A program made the position numbers and the translations under genes. Positions 8,656 to 17,734 of a DNA stretch of 64,000 bases are shown piece after piece (positions within the stretch are counted from its first letter, which is position 1; the number at the start of each line of letters is the position of its first letter). Below the pieces are notes generated by a model, which did not search any database, was not told the origin of the DNA, and saw nothing but the letters and a program-made list of their open reading frames with translations. Origin of the DNA: Fusobacterium sp. (GTDB taxonomy: Bacteria; Cyanobacteriota; Vampirovibrionia; Gastranaerophilales; Gastranaerophilaceae); contig JAMPIJ010000002.1 in NCBI GenBank assembly GCA_023662905.1, forward strand, positions 123,104-187,103. Reading direction: 5' to 3'.

Positions 8656-9289
8656 CAAAGCCTCCGCCTATTATATAATAATATGAACAGTTGATTCCAA
8701 GCCCCTGTTCGGAACAATCCACTTTCAACTCCGGAATATCAAACTGTTTGCCAAAAGGTTCTATATGCCCCTGACTGTAGATGTTTACCCCAAAAATATC
8801 TTTACCCCAACGGTTTGGCGGAAGAAGTCCGTTTAAATCAAACATCAGCATAAACATTGGATCACTGTCGCGTTGCTGTTCCAAATCCTTAATCCCGATG
8901 ATTGTATTGTTTTCTGCAAAATAAAAATCGTCAAAATAATAAGTCTGATCTTTTGCAATACGTGAATTATTCATATATTTAGGCCTATAGCGCTTCACCG
9001 GAACATTGTTCGGCGAAATTCTAAGATACGGCTGCATTAATAGTATCATCAGCCTGCTTTTTTCTTCGTTAGTAGAAGCTTTTTTCAAGCTTTTGATAAT
9101 ATCTTCGTTAGCGTGAGTGTTAAGAACTGAAAACATATAGTTCACGCGGTTGTATTTTTCATTCCAACGTGAAATAAGGCTTGCCTGTCTTGCGTTCTGA
9201 ATAGTTGTCGGCAAAAGCAAAATTACTATTGCAAATATCGCAAACAAAGTAAGCGTGTATTCAATTCTCCAGAATTTTCTGAAATTCAT
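8648..9289 (-). CDS. Pilin-like membrane-anchored protein
   Basis: 213 residues from the ATG at 9289, which overlaps the preceding stop codon by one base (TGATG). A single hydrophobic segment (YTLTLFAIFAIVILLLPTTI) sits near the N-terminus. The C-terminal half carries FDLNGLLPPNRWGKDIFGVNIY, closely resembling the DLNGxxGPNxxGKDI motif in the two type IV pilin-like proteins at 30325 and 43962. The canonical AFTMAEILLSL leader is absent. I infer a divergent pseudopilin or minor pilin. It is embedded among phosphoesterase genes, which does not suggest a function. Confidence 0.6.
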   Translation of the reverse strand: MNFRKFWRIEYTLTLFAIFAIVILLLPTTIQNARQASLISRWNEKYNRVNYMFSVLNTHANEDIIKSLKKASTNEEKSRLMILLMQPYLRISPNNVPVKRYRPKYMNNSRIAKDQTYYFDDFYFAENNTIIGIKDLEQQRDSDPMFMLMFDLNGLLPPNRWGKDIFGVNIYSQGHIEPFGKQFDIPELKVDCSEQGLGINCSYYYIIGGGFDE

Positions 9290-10143
9290 CAAGCTAAGTC
9301 CATCATTTTCTTTTCCTGAACCAATTTGTCGTAAATCCATTCAGGCACAAAGTTTTTGCCTAACACAATTTGTCCATTGAGCGAATTTGGAGCGTGGAAA
9401 TCCGAACCGCCAGTCACGATAAGCCCCAATTCTTCAGCCATAGAAGAGAAATATTCTACGCAGGCAGGAGAGTGTTTTCTGTGGTATGCTTCGATACCTC
9501 GAAGCCCGCAGGACATCAAGTTTTTGATTAATTTTTCCGCAATATCAATGTCATAAGGGTGCGCGATTACCGGAACCCCGCCGGCACCGTAGATAACCTC
9601 AACGGCTTCGTAAGGTGAAACTGTTTTTCTCGGCACATATACGTGTGATGAATCATTGATAAATTTTGCGTACGCTTCAATAACATTACTTGTTCCGCCG
9701 GCGTTTGCTATGGCTTTTGCTATGTGTGGACGCCCGATACTGCCGCCCTCTGCAACCTGTCTTTGAATATCTTCAAACTTAATTTTTATACCCTCTTTTT
9801 TGGCAAGAAGAGTAATAATCTCTTGAGTTTGAGCGATACGAGCCTGCTGTTGCGCTTTCAAAAGGTTTTTAAAATCGCTGTTTTCAGGATTCATAAAGTA
9901 ACCCAAAATATGAACTTCGTAATTTTTATGAAGTGTATTAATTTCCACGCCCTGAATTACTTCAAGTTTATCAGCCAAATTTTTTTCTTTGATGTAATCC
10001 TGCGCGACCTGATACGACAAAATATTATCGTGATCAGTCAAAGAGATTGCCTGTAATCCGACATCAATTGCGGTGTCGACTATTTTTTCAGGTGAGTACA
10101 CGCCGTCCGAGTATAGGGTGTGTACATGCAAGTCAATTTTCAT
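9289..10143 (-). CDS. PHP-domain phosphoesterase (RNase AM/TrpH-like)
   Basis: 284 residues. The PHP metal-binding motifs are visible: DLHVHTLYSDG, SLTDHDN, a central VIQGVEINT, PVIAHPYD, and GGSDFHAP near the C-terminus. This arrangement is that of the YciV/TrpH family, metal-dependent 5'-3' exoribonucleases and 3',5'-nucleotide bisphosphate phosphatases. Its start overlaps the end of ymdB by 11 bases. The operon with RNase Y and YmdB suggests a role in RNA or nucleotide turnover. A second PHP protein lies at 45176. Confidence 0.87.
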   Translation of the reverse strand: MKIDLHVHTLYSDGVYSPEKIVDTAIDVGLQAISLTDHDNILSYQVAQDYIKEKNLADKLEVIQGVEINTLHKNYEVHILGYFMNPENSDFKNLLKAQQQARIAQTQEIITLLAKKEGIKIKFEDIQRQVAEGGSIGRPHIAKAIANAGGTSNVIEAYAKFINDSSHVYVPRKTVSPYEAVEVIYGAGGVPVIAHPYDIDIAEKLIKNLMSCGLRGIEAYHRKHSPACVEYFSSMAEELGLIVTGGSDFHAPNSLNGQIVLGKNFVPEWIYDKLVQEKKMMDLA

Positions 10144-10957
10144 GTTCCTTTTTTTCCTCTAGTTTACTATTACAAGAAATCCTCTTTATAGCAACAGCAT
10201 AACCTGTGTTGATATCAATTTCAACTTCAACCGCATTAACCTGCGCCTCACTGCCGTCTGCTACGTCATAACGTTCAGGCATACTCGTCAATAATCTGTT
10301 TAATGAAGTCTGGTATTCCATACCGATAACGCTGTCGACGGTTCCGCAGAACCCCGCGTCTGTGATGTATGCCATGTTGTTTAAAATCTTTTCGTCTGCT
10401 GTTTGAACGTGCGTATGTGTTCCGAAAAACGCACTTGCGCCAAGTTCTGAACAGTATTTGCCAAAGCAGATTTTCTCTGCTGTTGCCTCTGCGTGAAAAT
10501 CAATAATTACAATCGGTGTTTCTTTTTTAATCTCTCTAATCGCCTCAACCGCGAGTTCCCACTGAGAATCCATCGGACTCATAAACACACGCCCGAGAAA
10601 GTTAATAACACCGACTTTCACGCCGTTTTCAGTTTCTAAAATTCTCCATCCGCGCCCTTTTGTACCTTTCGGATAATTAAGCGGGCGAACCAGATGTTCT
10701 GCAGTATCAATGTATTCAAAAATCTCTCTTTTATCCCAAATATGGTTGCCGGAAGTAATACAATTGATACCAAAATCTAATAAATTGTTGTAATTTTTTA
10801 ATGTAAGACCAAACCCGTGAGATGCATTTTCACCGTTTGCAACAATAAAATCATAATTTTGCTTATTTTCGTCAAGGAAAGTACGGACGGCAAGCCTACC
10901 CGGCTTGCCTACCATATCTCCAAAGAACAATATTTTTATTGTTGATTTTTCTGTCAT
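10133..10957 (-). CDS. ymdB: YmdB-type metallophosphoesterase (TIGR00282)
   Basis: 274 residues. The family is a dinuclear-metal phosphoesterase that hydrolyses 2',3'-cyclic nucleotides in characterised members. Motifs: KILFFGDMVGKPGRLAV, ANGENASHGFGLT, SGNHIWDK, VIIDFHAEATAEK and FFGTHTHVQTAD. It starts two bases after the RNase Y stop codon; rny-ymdB is a conserved pair in Firmicutes, which supports both calls. Confidence 0.92.
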   Translation of the reverse strand: MTEKSTIKILFFGDMVGKPGRLAVRTFLDENKQNYDFIVANGENASHGFGLTLKNYNNLLDFGINCITSGNHIWDKREIFEYIDTAEHLVRPLNYPKGTKGRGWRILETENGVKVGVINFLGRVFMSPMDSQWELAVEAIREIKKETPIVIIDFHAEATAEKICFGKYCSELGASAFFGTHTHVQTADEKILNNMAYITDAGFCGTVDSVIGMEYQTSLNRLLTSMPERYDVADGSEAQVNAVEVEIDINTGYAVAIKRISCNSKLEEKKEHEN

Positions 10958-10959
10958 AA

Positions 10960-12483
10960 CTACTTCGCGATTTCTGTAGTCCTAAATTCACGAACAACTG
11001 TAACTCTGATTTGCCCCGGATAATCGAGTTCGTCCTCGATACGTTTTGCAACGTCACGTGCAAGTTTTTGAGAAGCCAAATCGTCAAACATTTCAGCCTG
11101 AACGATAATTCTAACCTCACGACCTGCTTGAACCGCAAACGATTGTTTGATTCCGTCATAGCTGTTAACAATTTCTTCGATTTTTTGAAGACGTTTGATA
11201 TAAATTTCCAACGTGTCGCGTCTTGCCCCAGGTCTGCCCGCTGAAATAGCGTCGGCAATTTTAACAAGAACCGCTTCAATCGTATTTGCAACAACATCAT
11301 CGTGGTGGGCTTCAATAGCATGAACGATTTCAGGTTTTTCGCCGTAACGGTTTGCAAGTTCAACACCGAGTTGAATATGCGTACCCTCTTGAGTTTGGTC
11401 AACGGCCTTACCGATATCGTGCAGAAGCCCTGCGCGTTTTGCAACCGCTACGTTTGCGCCGATTTCAGCAGCCAACATGCCGGCAATCGCACCAACTTCG
11501 ATTGAGTGTTTCAAAACATTTTGACCGTAACTTGTTCTGTAATATAAACGGCCCAGAGTTTTGATTAATTCTTTGTTTAAGCCCATAACGCCCATTTCAA
11601 GAACCGCGTTTTCACCCTCATGCCAGATTTTTTTGTCAATTTCTTCTCTAGCTTTTTCAACGGTTTCTTCGATTCTTACAGGGTGAATACGGCCGTCAAC
11701 GATTAATTTTTCAAGCGTTAATTTAGCGATTTCACGTCTAATCGGGTCGAAACCTGAAAGAACAACGGCTTCCGGTGTATCGTCGATGATTAAGTCAACA
11801 CCTGTCAAAGTTTCAAGGGTTCTGATGTTACGCCCCTCACGGCCGATGATACGGCCTTTCATCTCATCGTTTGGCAAAGCTACAACTGAAACTGTTGTTT
11901 CTACAACCTGTTCAATCATACATCTTTGCATTGTAGTTGAGAGAATTTCTTTTGCTTTTTCCTGTGAAACCTCTTTAATTTTGGCTTCGTTTTCTCTTAT
12001 TAACTGCATTTGTTCTTGCGCCAAGTCGTTCTTGATTTGTTCAAGAAGCATTCTTTTAGCGTCATCGGCAGAAAGTCCTGAAATTCTTTCAAGCTCTTCT
12101 GTTTGTTTTTGAACAATGCTTGCCAAATAATCTTCTTTTTCTAATAATTCGTCAAGTTTTCTTTGTGCTTGTAAGTCTTTTTCGGTATATTCTTGAATTT
12201 TATCTTCAAGCATATCCTCTTTTTTTGTAAGTTTTTGTTCTAATCTTGCAAACTCCTGACGTCTTTCTCTTTCTTCTTCGTTAAGTTTTTCTCTGTCGGA
12301 TTGCAGTTCTTCCTTTGCTTTAATTCTCGCTTCTTTAAGTAAAAGCCCTTCTTTTTCGGAAATAGATTTTTTCTCAAACTCAATTTCGCTCAAGGCTTTT
12401 TTAACTTTTGAATTCTGAGAGATAAGCACTACTGTCAAAGCCATTACCGCTAAAACAGCAATAACTAATAAAACGTTAGTCAT
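10960..12483 (-). CDS. rny: Ribonuclease Y
   Basis: 507 residues. Membrane-anchored endoribonuclease that initiates mRNA decay. Order of parts: N-terminal membrane helix ([18 protein letters not shown]), a long charged coiled coil to about residue 170, a KH domain ([25 protein letters not shown]), then an HD domain ([10 protein letters not shown] with downstream HDD), with the family block [19 protein letters not shown] between. First gene of the operon rny-ymdB-PHP-pilin-like-LOG. The 245-base gap upstream holds divergent promoters shared with the amidase gene. Confidence 0.95.
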   Translation of the reverse strand: MTNVLLVIAVLAVMALTVVLISQNSKVKKALSEIEFEKKSISEKEGLLLKEARIKAKEELQSDREKLNEEERERRQEFARLEQKLTKKEDMLEDKIQEYTEKDLQAQRKLDELLEKEDYLASIVQKQTEELERISGLSADDAKRMLLEQIKNDLAQEQMQLIRENEAKIKEVSQEKAKEILSTTMQRCMIEQVVETTVSVVALPNDEMKGRIIGREGRNIRTLETLTGVDLIIDDTPEAVVLSGFDPIRREIAKLTLEKLIVDGRIHPVRIEETVEKAREEIDKKIWHEGENAVLEMGVMGLNKELIKTLGRLYYRTSYGQNVLKHSIEVGAIAGMLAAEIGANVAVAKRAGLLHDIGKAVDQTQEGTHIQLGVELANRYGEKPEIVHAIEAHHDDVVANTIEAVLVKIADAISAGRPGARRDTLEIYIKRLQKIEEIVNSYDGIKQSFAVQAGREVRIIVQAEMFDDLASQKLARDVAKRIEDELDYPGQIRVTVVREFRTTEIAK

Positions 12484-12692
12484 AAATGTTCTTATCCTTT
12501 TTCTTATTTTTTAATAAGATATACAAAGCCTGACACATGTAACCTATCAGGTTTCTCTATCAAATCTATTTAAAATTTTGTTTGATTTATCATTGCATAT
12601 ATTATAAAAAATATTATCTACTACATGTAAGAACATATTATCATATAATCCTAGTTTTGTATAGGGGTAAATTTTGATATATCTTTACATTT

Positions 12693-12721
12693 TTGCGCAC
12701 TTGATTTCGCGGGTTTATAAT
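12693..12721 (+). promoter_or_regulatory. Promoter of amidase gene, predicted leaderless
   Basis: -35 TTGCGC (12693-12698), 17-base spacer, -10 TATAAT (12716-12721). The ATG at 12729 is only seven bases past the -10, so transcription would begin at or next to the start codon. No ribosome site is seen. The rest of the 12484-12692 gap is AT-rich with no other feature I can support. Confidence 0.6.
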
Positions 12722-12728
12722 TCTTAGT

Positions 12729-14579
12729 ATGGGAAAGTTCCGTCTTATTATAAAATTCTTTTTAATAATGTTATTCATGGTTGCCCAAACAGCTTTTGGC
12801 GCAGATTTCAGGGTTGTTTCGGCTAACTACGATTTATCTAACGCGATTGTTGTTCTTAGCGCTAAGGATTCTATTGAGGGAAATATTGCTGAAAATATTA
12901 ATCTCAAAAAACTTGAAAACCCGACCAGATACTACTTTGACCTTGATTCAACAGTCTTAACAATTCCGAAACAAGACTGGGTTTTTCGCAACGGAAACTT
13001 TGACAGAATCTTAATCAGCCAGTTTCAGAATAACCCGAACATTGTCCGCGTCGTTTTCTATCCGAAAGAAGACAAAATCTTTAAGGACATAAAATTCTAC
13101 CGTATAAAAAATAATATCATAATGCGCCTCAACGGTAATGATATTCAAAACGATTACTATCAACACATCTACCGCGACGAACACGCGTCTTCAAGCGACT
13201 TCTATGAAAACCTCAAAGTCGTTTACTCAGAACCTTTGTCACCTGTAAATATGGCAGACGAAATTCAAAACGCATTCAACGTTACGCCGGCGCAACCGCC
13301 CGCACAGCAAAAGGATGAACCGGATTTCAAAAGGTTCAAACTCAACACAAAATACTATATGAACAACGTAACCGCAAGACCAAATTCTATACTTCTGAGC
13401 GGTTTCGGGGAAATGACGTTTGAAAAACCAACGGTTCTGACAAACCCGACACGATTAATCTATGATTTTCCGAACTCACTCTCCGCACCTGAGGTCAGAA
13501 ACCGCGAATATCAAATCAACGAAACTGACAAAATCGTTATCGGCCAATTTTCAATAAACAAAGTTCGCGCAGTAATCTACACCGAAAACGTTGAAAACTA
13601 TGTTCCTGTACTTGCGGCCGACAACCAATCAGTTTTGTTCATTAACCAGAAAACTTATGATATGGCACAACTTGTACAAAGCTTTGCCAAAACAATTCAA
13701 TATCAAGCACAGGAAATCAATGACCTTACGCAATCAATGACCCTAAACTTTGATGCGCCAATAGTTCACAGTATTGACCGCAAAAATAATGCTCTTGTTG
13801 TGACAATTTTTAACGCAATAAATTTCAACGAAGAAGAATTCAAATCAAACTTTGCCGGCTCGTTCTTCTGGAACGCCAAATTAATCTGTAACGAAAAAGG
13901 AGCAGGTGTAAGAATTTATATTCCGCTCAGACAGGATTCGCAGGTAAACACCTACCTCGGCGCTGACGGAAAATCCATAAAAGTCGTACTCAAAGAAACA
14001 AACAGAAGTAAAAAACAACTTTTTAACATTCCGACAAGCAAAATCCCATCAAAAACAATAATAATCGACGCGGGTCACGGCGGAACAGACTACGGCGCAA
14101 TCAGAGGCGACGTCAACGAAAAAACAATAACGCTTGACGTAGCCAAAAAAGTTCAAAAAGAACTCACTAAACTCGGCCACAAAGTCATAATGACCAGAAG
14201 CACCGACGACTATATCTCGCTTCAAGACCGCGTGGACATAAGCGCACAAAATAAAGGTGAAATTTTCGTAAGTATTCACGTAAATTCCAGCGTCAAACCT
14301 GAAATTGAGGGCATCGAAACACACTACTACCATCAGGAAAGTATGGGACTTGCACAGGTTGTTCACGAATCATTGATAAGCAACTTAAAACCTTTTGACA
14401 GGGGCTTGTTTAAGTCAAAATTTTATGTTATAAATCATACAGAAATTCCTGCAATTCTTTGCGAAATCGGATTTATTTCAAACGACGAAGAACGCAAACT
14501 TCTCGTCACTGAAAAAAGAAAACAGGAAACAGCTAAAGCTATTGTTGAGGGAGTATTGAAGTATTTTGGACAAGAATAA
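12729..14579 (+). CDS. N-acetylmuramoyl-L-alanine amidase with AMIN-like N-terminus
   Basis: 616 residues. An N-terminal signal peptide (hydrophobic stretch ending ...AQTAFGA) is followed by about 400 residues that look like repeated AMIN-type beta domains (PTRYYFDLDST, PTRLIYDFPNS), which position the enzyme on peptidoglycan. The C-terminal ~180 residues are an Amidase_3 zinc domain: IIIDAGHGGTDYGA, SIHVNSS, and ILCEIGFISNDEE with the catalytic Glu. AmiC-like; splits septal peptidoglycan in the periplasm. Cotranscribed with murI, whose start overlaps its end. Confidence 0.92.
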   Translation: MGKFRLIIKFFLIMLFMVAQTAFGADFRVVSANYDLSNAIVVLSAKDSIEGNIAENINLKKLENPTRYYFDLDSTVLTIPKQDWVFRNGNFDRILISQFQNNPNIVRVVFYPKEDKIFKDIKFYRIKNNIIMRLNGNDIQNDYYQHIYRDEHASSSDFYENLKVVYSEPLSPVNMADEIQNAFNVTPAQPPAQQKDEPDFKRFKLNTKYYMNNVTARPNSILLSGFGEMTFEKPTVLTNPTRLIYDFPNSLSAPEVRNREYQINETDKIVIGQFSINKVRAVIYTENVENYVPVLAADNQSVLFINQKTYDMAQLVQSFAKTIQYQAQEINDLTQSMTLNFDAPIVHSIDRKNNALVVTIFNAINFNEEEFKSNFAGSFFWNAKLICNEKGAGVRIYIPLRQDSQVNTYLGADGKSIKVVLKETNRSKKQLFNIPTSKIPSKTIIIDAGHGGTDYGAIRGDVNEKTITLDVAKKVQKELTKLGHKVIMTRSTDDYISLQDRVDISAQNKGEIFVSIHVNSSVKPEIEGIETHYYHQESMGLAQVVHESLISNLKPFDRGLFKSKFYVINHTEIPAILCEIGFISNDEERKLLVTEKRKQETAKAIVEGVLKYFGQE

Positions 14580-15339
14580 AATAGGGTTCTTTGACTCAGG
14601 CGTAGGAGGTTTAACAGTTTATAAAGAAGTGAAAAAACTTCTTCCGCAAGAGGATTTTCTCTACTTTGGTGACACGATCAATATGCCTTACGGCGAAAAA
14701 ACAAAAGAAGAATTAATCGAAATCGCCCGCAAAATATTTGATTTTTTCGCAGCAAAGGGGGTTAAAGCCGTTGTAATGGCTTGCAACACGACTTCTGCAA
14801 TGACCTACGAAACCCTCAAGGACGATTACGACTTCAAGATTTATCCAATAATCCAATCAGTCGCAAAAGTTATGTCAAAACTTCCGATAGAACGCCTTGG
14901 AGTATTTGCGACCCCTGCGACGATAAATTCTCACGCCTACGCACGCGAAATCAACAAACTTAACCCGTCAATGAAGATAACAGAAATCGCATGTCCCGCA
15001 TGGGTTCGCATTGTGGAAGAACATAGACTCAACCAACCGCAAAGCCTTTTGCAAATCAAAGAAAGAGTAAATGAAATGCTTCCACACGCACCGGAAAAGA
15101 TAATTCTAGGCTGCACACACTACCCTTATTTGATAGAAATTCTAAAACAATTCTACCCTGAAAAGGATTTAATCGACCCGTCAAAATACTTCGCGCAGTT
15201 CATAAAAGATGATTTGATTGCAAATACAACAGGCAGTGGTAGTGAAAAATTCTACGTTTCCTCCAACCCTGAAAACTTTATGACCGCGTCAAAACTCTTC
15301 TGCGAACTCTCAGAACCGCCAGAACTGGTTAAACTTTAA
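14566..15339 (+). CDS. murI: Glutamate racemase
   Basis: 257 residues. Interconverts L- and D-glutamate for peptidoglycan. Both catalytic cysteines are present: VVMACNTTSA and ILGCTHYPYL, along with IGFFDSGVGGLTVYKEV and YFGDTINMPYGEK. The start is a TTG at 14566, 14 bases inside the end of the amidase gene; no ATG upstream of the conserved N-terminus is available. The pairing with a peptidoglycan amidase is consistent. It converges with the dehydrogenase gene, overlapping by 11 bases. Confidence 0.94.
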   Translation: MDKNKIGFFDSGVGGLTVYKEVKKLLPQEDFLYFGDTINMPYGEKTKEELIEIARKIFDFFAAKGVKAVVMACNTTSAMTYETLKDDYDFKIYPIIQSVAKVMSKLPIERLGVFATPATINSHAYAREINKLNPSMKITEIACPAWVRIVEEHRLNQPQSLLQIKERVNEMLPHAPEKIILGCTHYPYLIEILKQFYPEKDLIDPSKYFAQFIKDDLIANTTGSGSEKFYVSSNPENFMTASKLFCELSEPPELVKL

Positions 15340-16300
15340 TAAAAGCTTTCATAATCTTAGCGTTTTTAGTGTCTTTCATTGCCTGTTCAAGTTCCTCTAA
15401 AGGATAAACCGTTGAGAGGCCGGAAACTTTCACTCTGCCGCTTTTTAAAAGATGCAATGACTGCCGCATATCGCACAAATCAGGTGAATAACTTCCCATC
15501 ACAGTCAATTCACGGTAATAAATATCATTGTTATCAAACGGAAAACTGTTTGGAGTGCTTGAGAAAACAATAATTTTTCCGCCATCACGTACCGTTTTTA
15601 TTGCGATTTCAACAGTTTTATCCGCGCCGGCAGTCAAAAATACCGCGTTCGGGCGGAAGTTTTCCGGAATACGTGTGACCGCGTCTATTCCAAGATTTTT
15701 CAAAGTTTCCACACGTTTTTCAAGCAAATCGCAACCTAAAACTTTCATCCCATCAGCCTTGAGCGCCTGCGACATCAAAATTCCGATTGAACCCAGTCCT
15801 AAAACAAGAACTTCACTTTCGGGAAGAAGTTTTGCTCTTCTCACAGCCCGCACACAGCATGAAAGCGGTTCATAGAAAGAAGCTTCCTCAACAGTCAGGT
15901 TTTCAGGTTTAAGGTAAGCGACATTTTGCAGATGTTCTTCAGAAAGAAAAACCCGTTCGCTAAACCCTCCAGGGAAAATATTTGTTTCTTTAAAGTGACG
16001 GCACATTGAAACATTTCCGTTTTTACAGTAATCGCACTTGCCACACGGAATATGGTGAGTCGTCACTATCACATCGCCGGATTTAAAATCTGTATCAGAA
16101 TCAATTTCCAAAACCTGCGCAACTATTTCATGCCCTAAAACAGTCCCCTGAGGAACTGTTTTATGATCAAATTTTATAATATCAGTACCGCACAAGCCGC
16201 AGCCTAAAACTTTTACTACCGCGCCCTTGCGGCCATCAAGTGTCACATCGGGAACTTCTATAATCCCTATCTTATCGTCAAGGACTTGTGCTGTTTTCAT
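15329..16300 (-). CDS. Zinc-dependent medium-chain alcohol dehydrogenase
   Basis: 323 residues. MDR-family NAD(P)-dependent dehydrogenase: catalytic zinc site GCGLCGTDIIKFDH and GHEIVAQV, structural zinc Cys cluster CGKCDYCKNGNVSMC, Rossmann motif VLGLGSIG. Sorbitol, threonine or 2,3-butanediol dehydrogenases are the closest groups by motif; the substrate cannot be told. Starts two bases from the pilT stop codon, so it may be cotranscribed with pilT. Confidence 0.88.
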   Translation of the reverse strand: MKTAQVLDDKIGIIEVPDVTLDGRKGAVVKVLGCGLCGTDIIKFDHKTVPQGTVLGHEIVAQVLEIDSDTDFKSGDVIVTTHHIPCGKCDYCKNGNVSMCRHFKETNIFPGGFSERVFLSEEHLQNVAYLKPENLTVEEASFYEPLSCCVRAVRRAKLLPESEVLVLGLGSIGILMSQALKADGMKVLGCDLLEKRVETLKNLGIDAVTRIPENFRPNAVFLTAGADKTVEIAIKTVRDGGKIIVFSSTPNSFPFDNNDIYYRELTVMGSYSPDLCDMRQSLHLLKSGRVKVSGLSTVYPLEELEQAMKDTKNAKIMKAFIKV

Positions 16301-16302
16301 TA

Positions 16303-17382
16303 CTATCTTTCTTTAGCTTCTTTCAATAGACGTTTAAGTTCTTCAGGTCTTGATGTTTTAGAAAGCGCATCTTCCATTGTAACAAGTCCTTTCAAACAAA
16401 GGTCTGCAAGTGAAGATTCAAGAGTCTGCATACCTTGACCTTGACCCATCTGGATTGAAGAGTAAAGCTGAGCAGATTTACCCTCACGGATAAGGTTAGC
16501 AATCGCGCCGTTAGTAACAAGGATTTCTTGCGCCATTACACGGCCTTTTTTCGTTCCGTCCGGAAGCGTTTTCGGCAACAATGTTTGAGCAAAAATTGCA
16601 ACGAGTGAGTTTGCAATCTGAACACGGATTTGTTGTTGCTGACCTTCAGGGAATACGTCGATAATACGGTCAACTGTTTGTGAAGCAGAAGAGGTGTGGA
16701 GTGTTCCGAACACTAAGTGACCTGTTTCTGCCGCTGTCAGTGCCAACGAAATAGTTTCAAAGTCACGCATCTCACCTACCAGAATGATATCAGGGTCTTC
16801 ACGGAGAGCGGATTTAAGAGCGTTTGCAAAAGAACGTGTATCCATACCCAATTCGCGCTGGTGAACAACACTTTTCTTAGACGGGTGAACAAACTCGATA
16901 GGGTCTTCGATTGTCAGAATGTGTTCTGCTTTTGTTTGGTTAATATGGTCAATCATCGCCGCAAGCGTTGTAGATTTACCGGAACCGGTAGGGCCTGTAA
17001 CAAGAACCAAACCTCTAGGAGCATTTGCTGTTCTTCTAACAACCTCCGGAAGTCCAAGTTGGTCAAAGTTAGGAACGGTAGATGTAATAGTACGGAACGC
17101 AGCCGCGTAGTTGCCTTTATCTTTATAGATGTTAACCCTAAAACGGCTTAAACCCTCGATACCATAAGAAAAGTCGAGTTCCCATTCCTGTTCAAGTCTT
17201 CTGCGCTGTTCGTTAGAAAGCATCGGAAAAAGCAAGGCTTCAACGTCTTGAGGGCTTAAAGGCGGAACATCAATACGTCTAAGCTTACCGTCAACACGGA
17301 TTACAGGTGCTAAATTGCTGGAAACGTGAAGGTCACTGCCTCCCTCTTTTACAAGCTGTTCTAATAAATCTTCTATAATCAT
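16303..17382 (-). CDS. pilT: Type IV pilus retraction ATPase PilT
   Basis: 359 residues. Cytoplasmic hexameric ATPase that depolymerises pili and drives twitching motility. N-terminal GGSDLHVSSN, Walker A GPTGSGKSTT (about residues 130-139), Asp box TIEDPIEF, Walker B DIILVGEMRD, His box AAETGHLVFGTLHT; the AxxxIREGKSAQLYSSIQ(M/T)G segment is PilT-specific. Other pilus parts are dispersed (32315-34667, 30325, 43962). Confidence 0.95.
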   Translation of the reverse strand: MIIEDLLEQLVKEGGSDLHVSSNLAPVIRVDGKLRRIDVPPLSPQDVEALLFPMLSNEQRRRLEQEWELDFSYGIEGLSRFRVNIYKDKGNYAAAFRTITSTVPNFDQLGLPEVVRRTANAPRGLVLVTGPTGSGKSTTLAAMIDHINQTKAEHILTIEDPIEFVHPSKKSVVHQRELGMDTRSFANALKSALREDPDIILVGEMRDFETISLALTAAETGHLVFGTLHTSSASQTVDRIIDVFPEGQQQQIRVQIANSLVAIFAQTLLPKTLPDGTKKGRVMAQEILVTNGAIANLIREGKSAQLYSSIQMGQGQGMQTLESSLADLCLKGLVTMEDALSKTSRPEELKRLLKEAKER

Positions 17383-17394
17383 CTTATCAATCCT

Positions 17395-17640
17395 TTAGTC
17401 TTCTGAAAATATATCTTGTTCTTTTGTAGCTCTCTCAATGAGGAGATATGTCATATATGCACCAAGCGCAACTGCTTTCGGATCTAAATCCGTTTTATTA
17501 GCCGCTTCAATAATCGCAGTATTAATCTCAGGGTTCTCTTCTTTCAAATAGTGAATCATCTTTTTGCGCCAAACCGGCACATCTTTAAACACTTCCGTAA
17601 AAATTTCTGCTGATATCTCTTCCGTAATAACAGGTAACAT
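17395..17640 (-). CDS. Small hypothetical protein upstream of pilT
   Basis: 81 residues, acidic, predicted helical (VPVWRKKMIHYLKEENPEINTAIIEAANKTDLDPKAVALGAYMTYLL split over two helices). 12 bases upstream of pilT and probably cotranscribed. Good ribosome site (GAGGGAAAATAT before the ATG). No recognised family; a role with pilT is only suggested by position. Confidence 0.65.
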   Translation of the reverse strand: MLPVITEEISAEIFTEVFKDVPVWRKKMIHYLKEENPEINTAIIEAANKTDLDPKAVALGAYMTYLLIERATKEQDIFSED

Positions 17641-17722
17641 ATATTTTCCCTCTTTTTACATAAAATTATATAAAAAAATCTCGGTTTCTACAAGGAATAT
17701 TCAATAAATCATATATTTGAAG

Positions 17723-17728
17723 TATTAT
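17723..17728 (+). promoter_or_regulatory. Possible -10 of recF, leaderless
   Basis: TATTAT lies six bases before the GTG at 17735. No ribosome site is visible, so the transcript would be leaderless or nearly so. The -35 (TTCAAT) is weak. Confidence 0.4.
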
Positions 17729-17734
17729 ATATTT

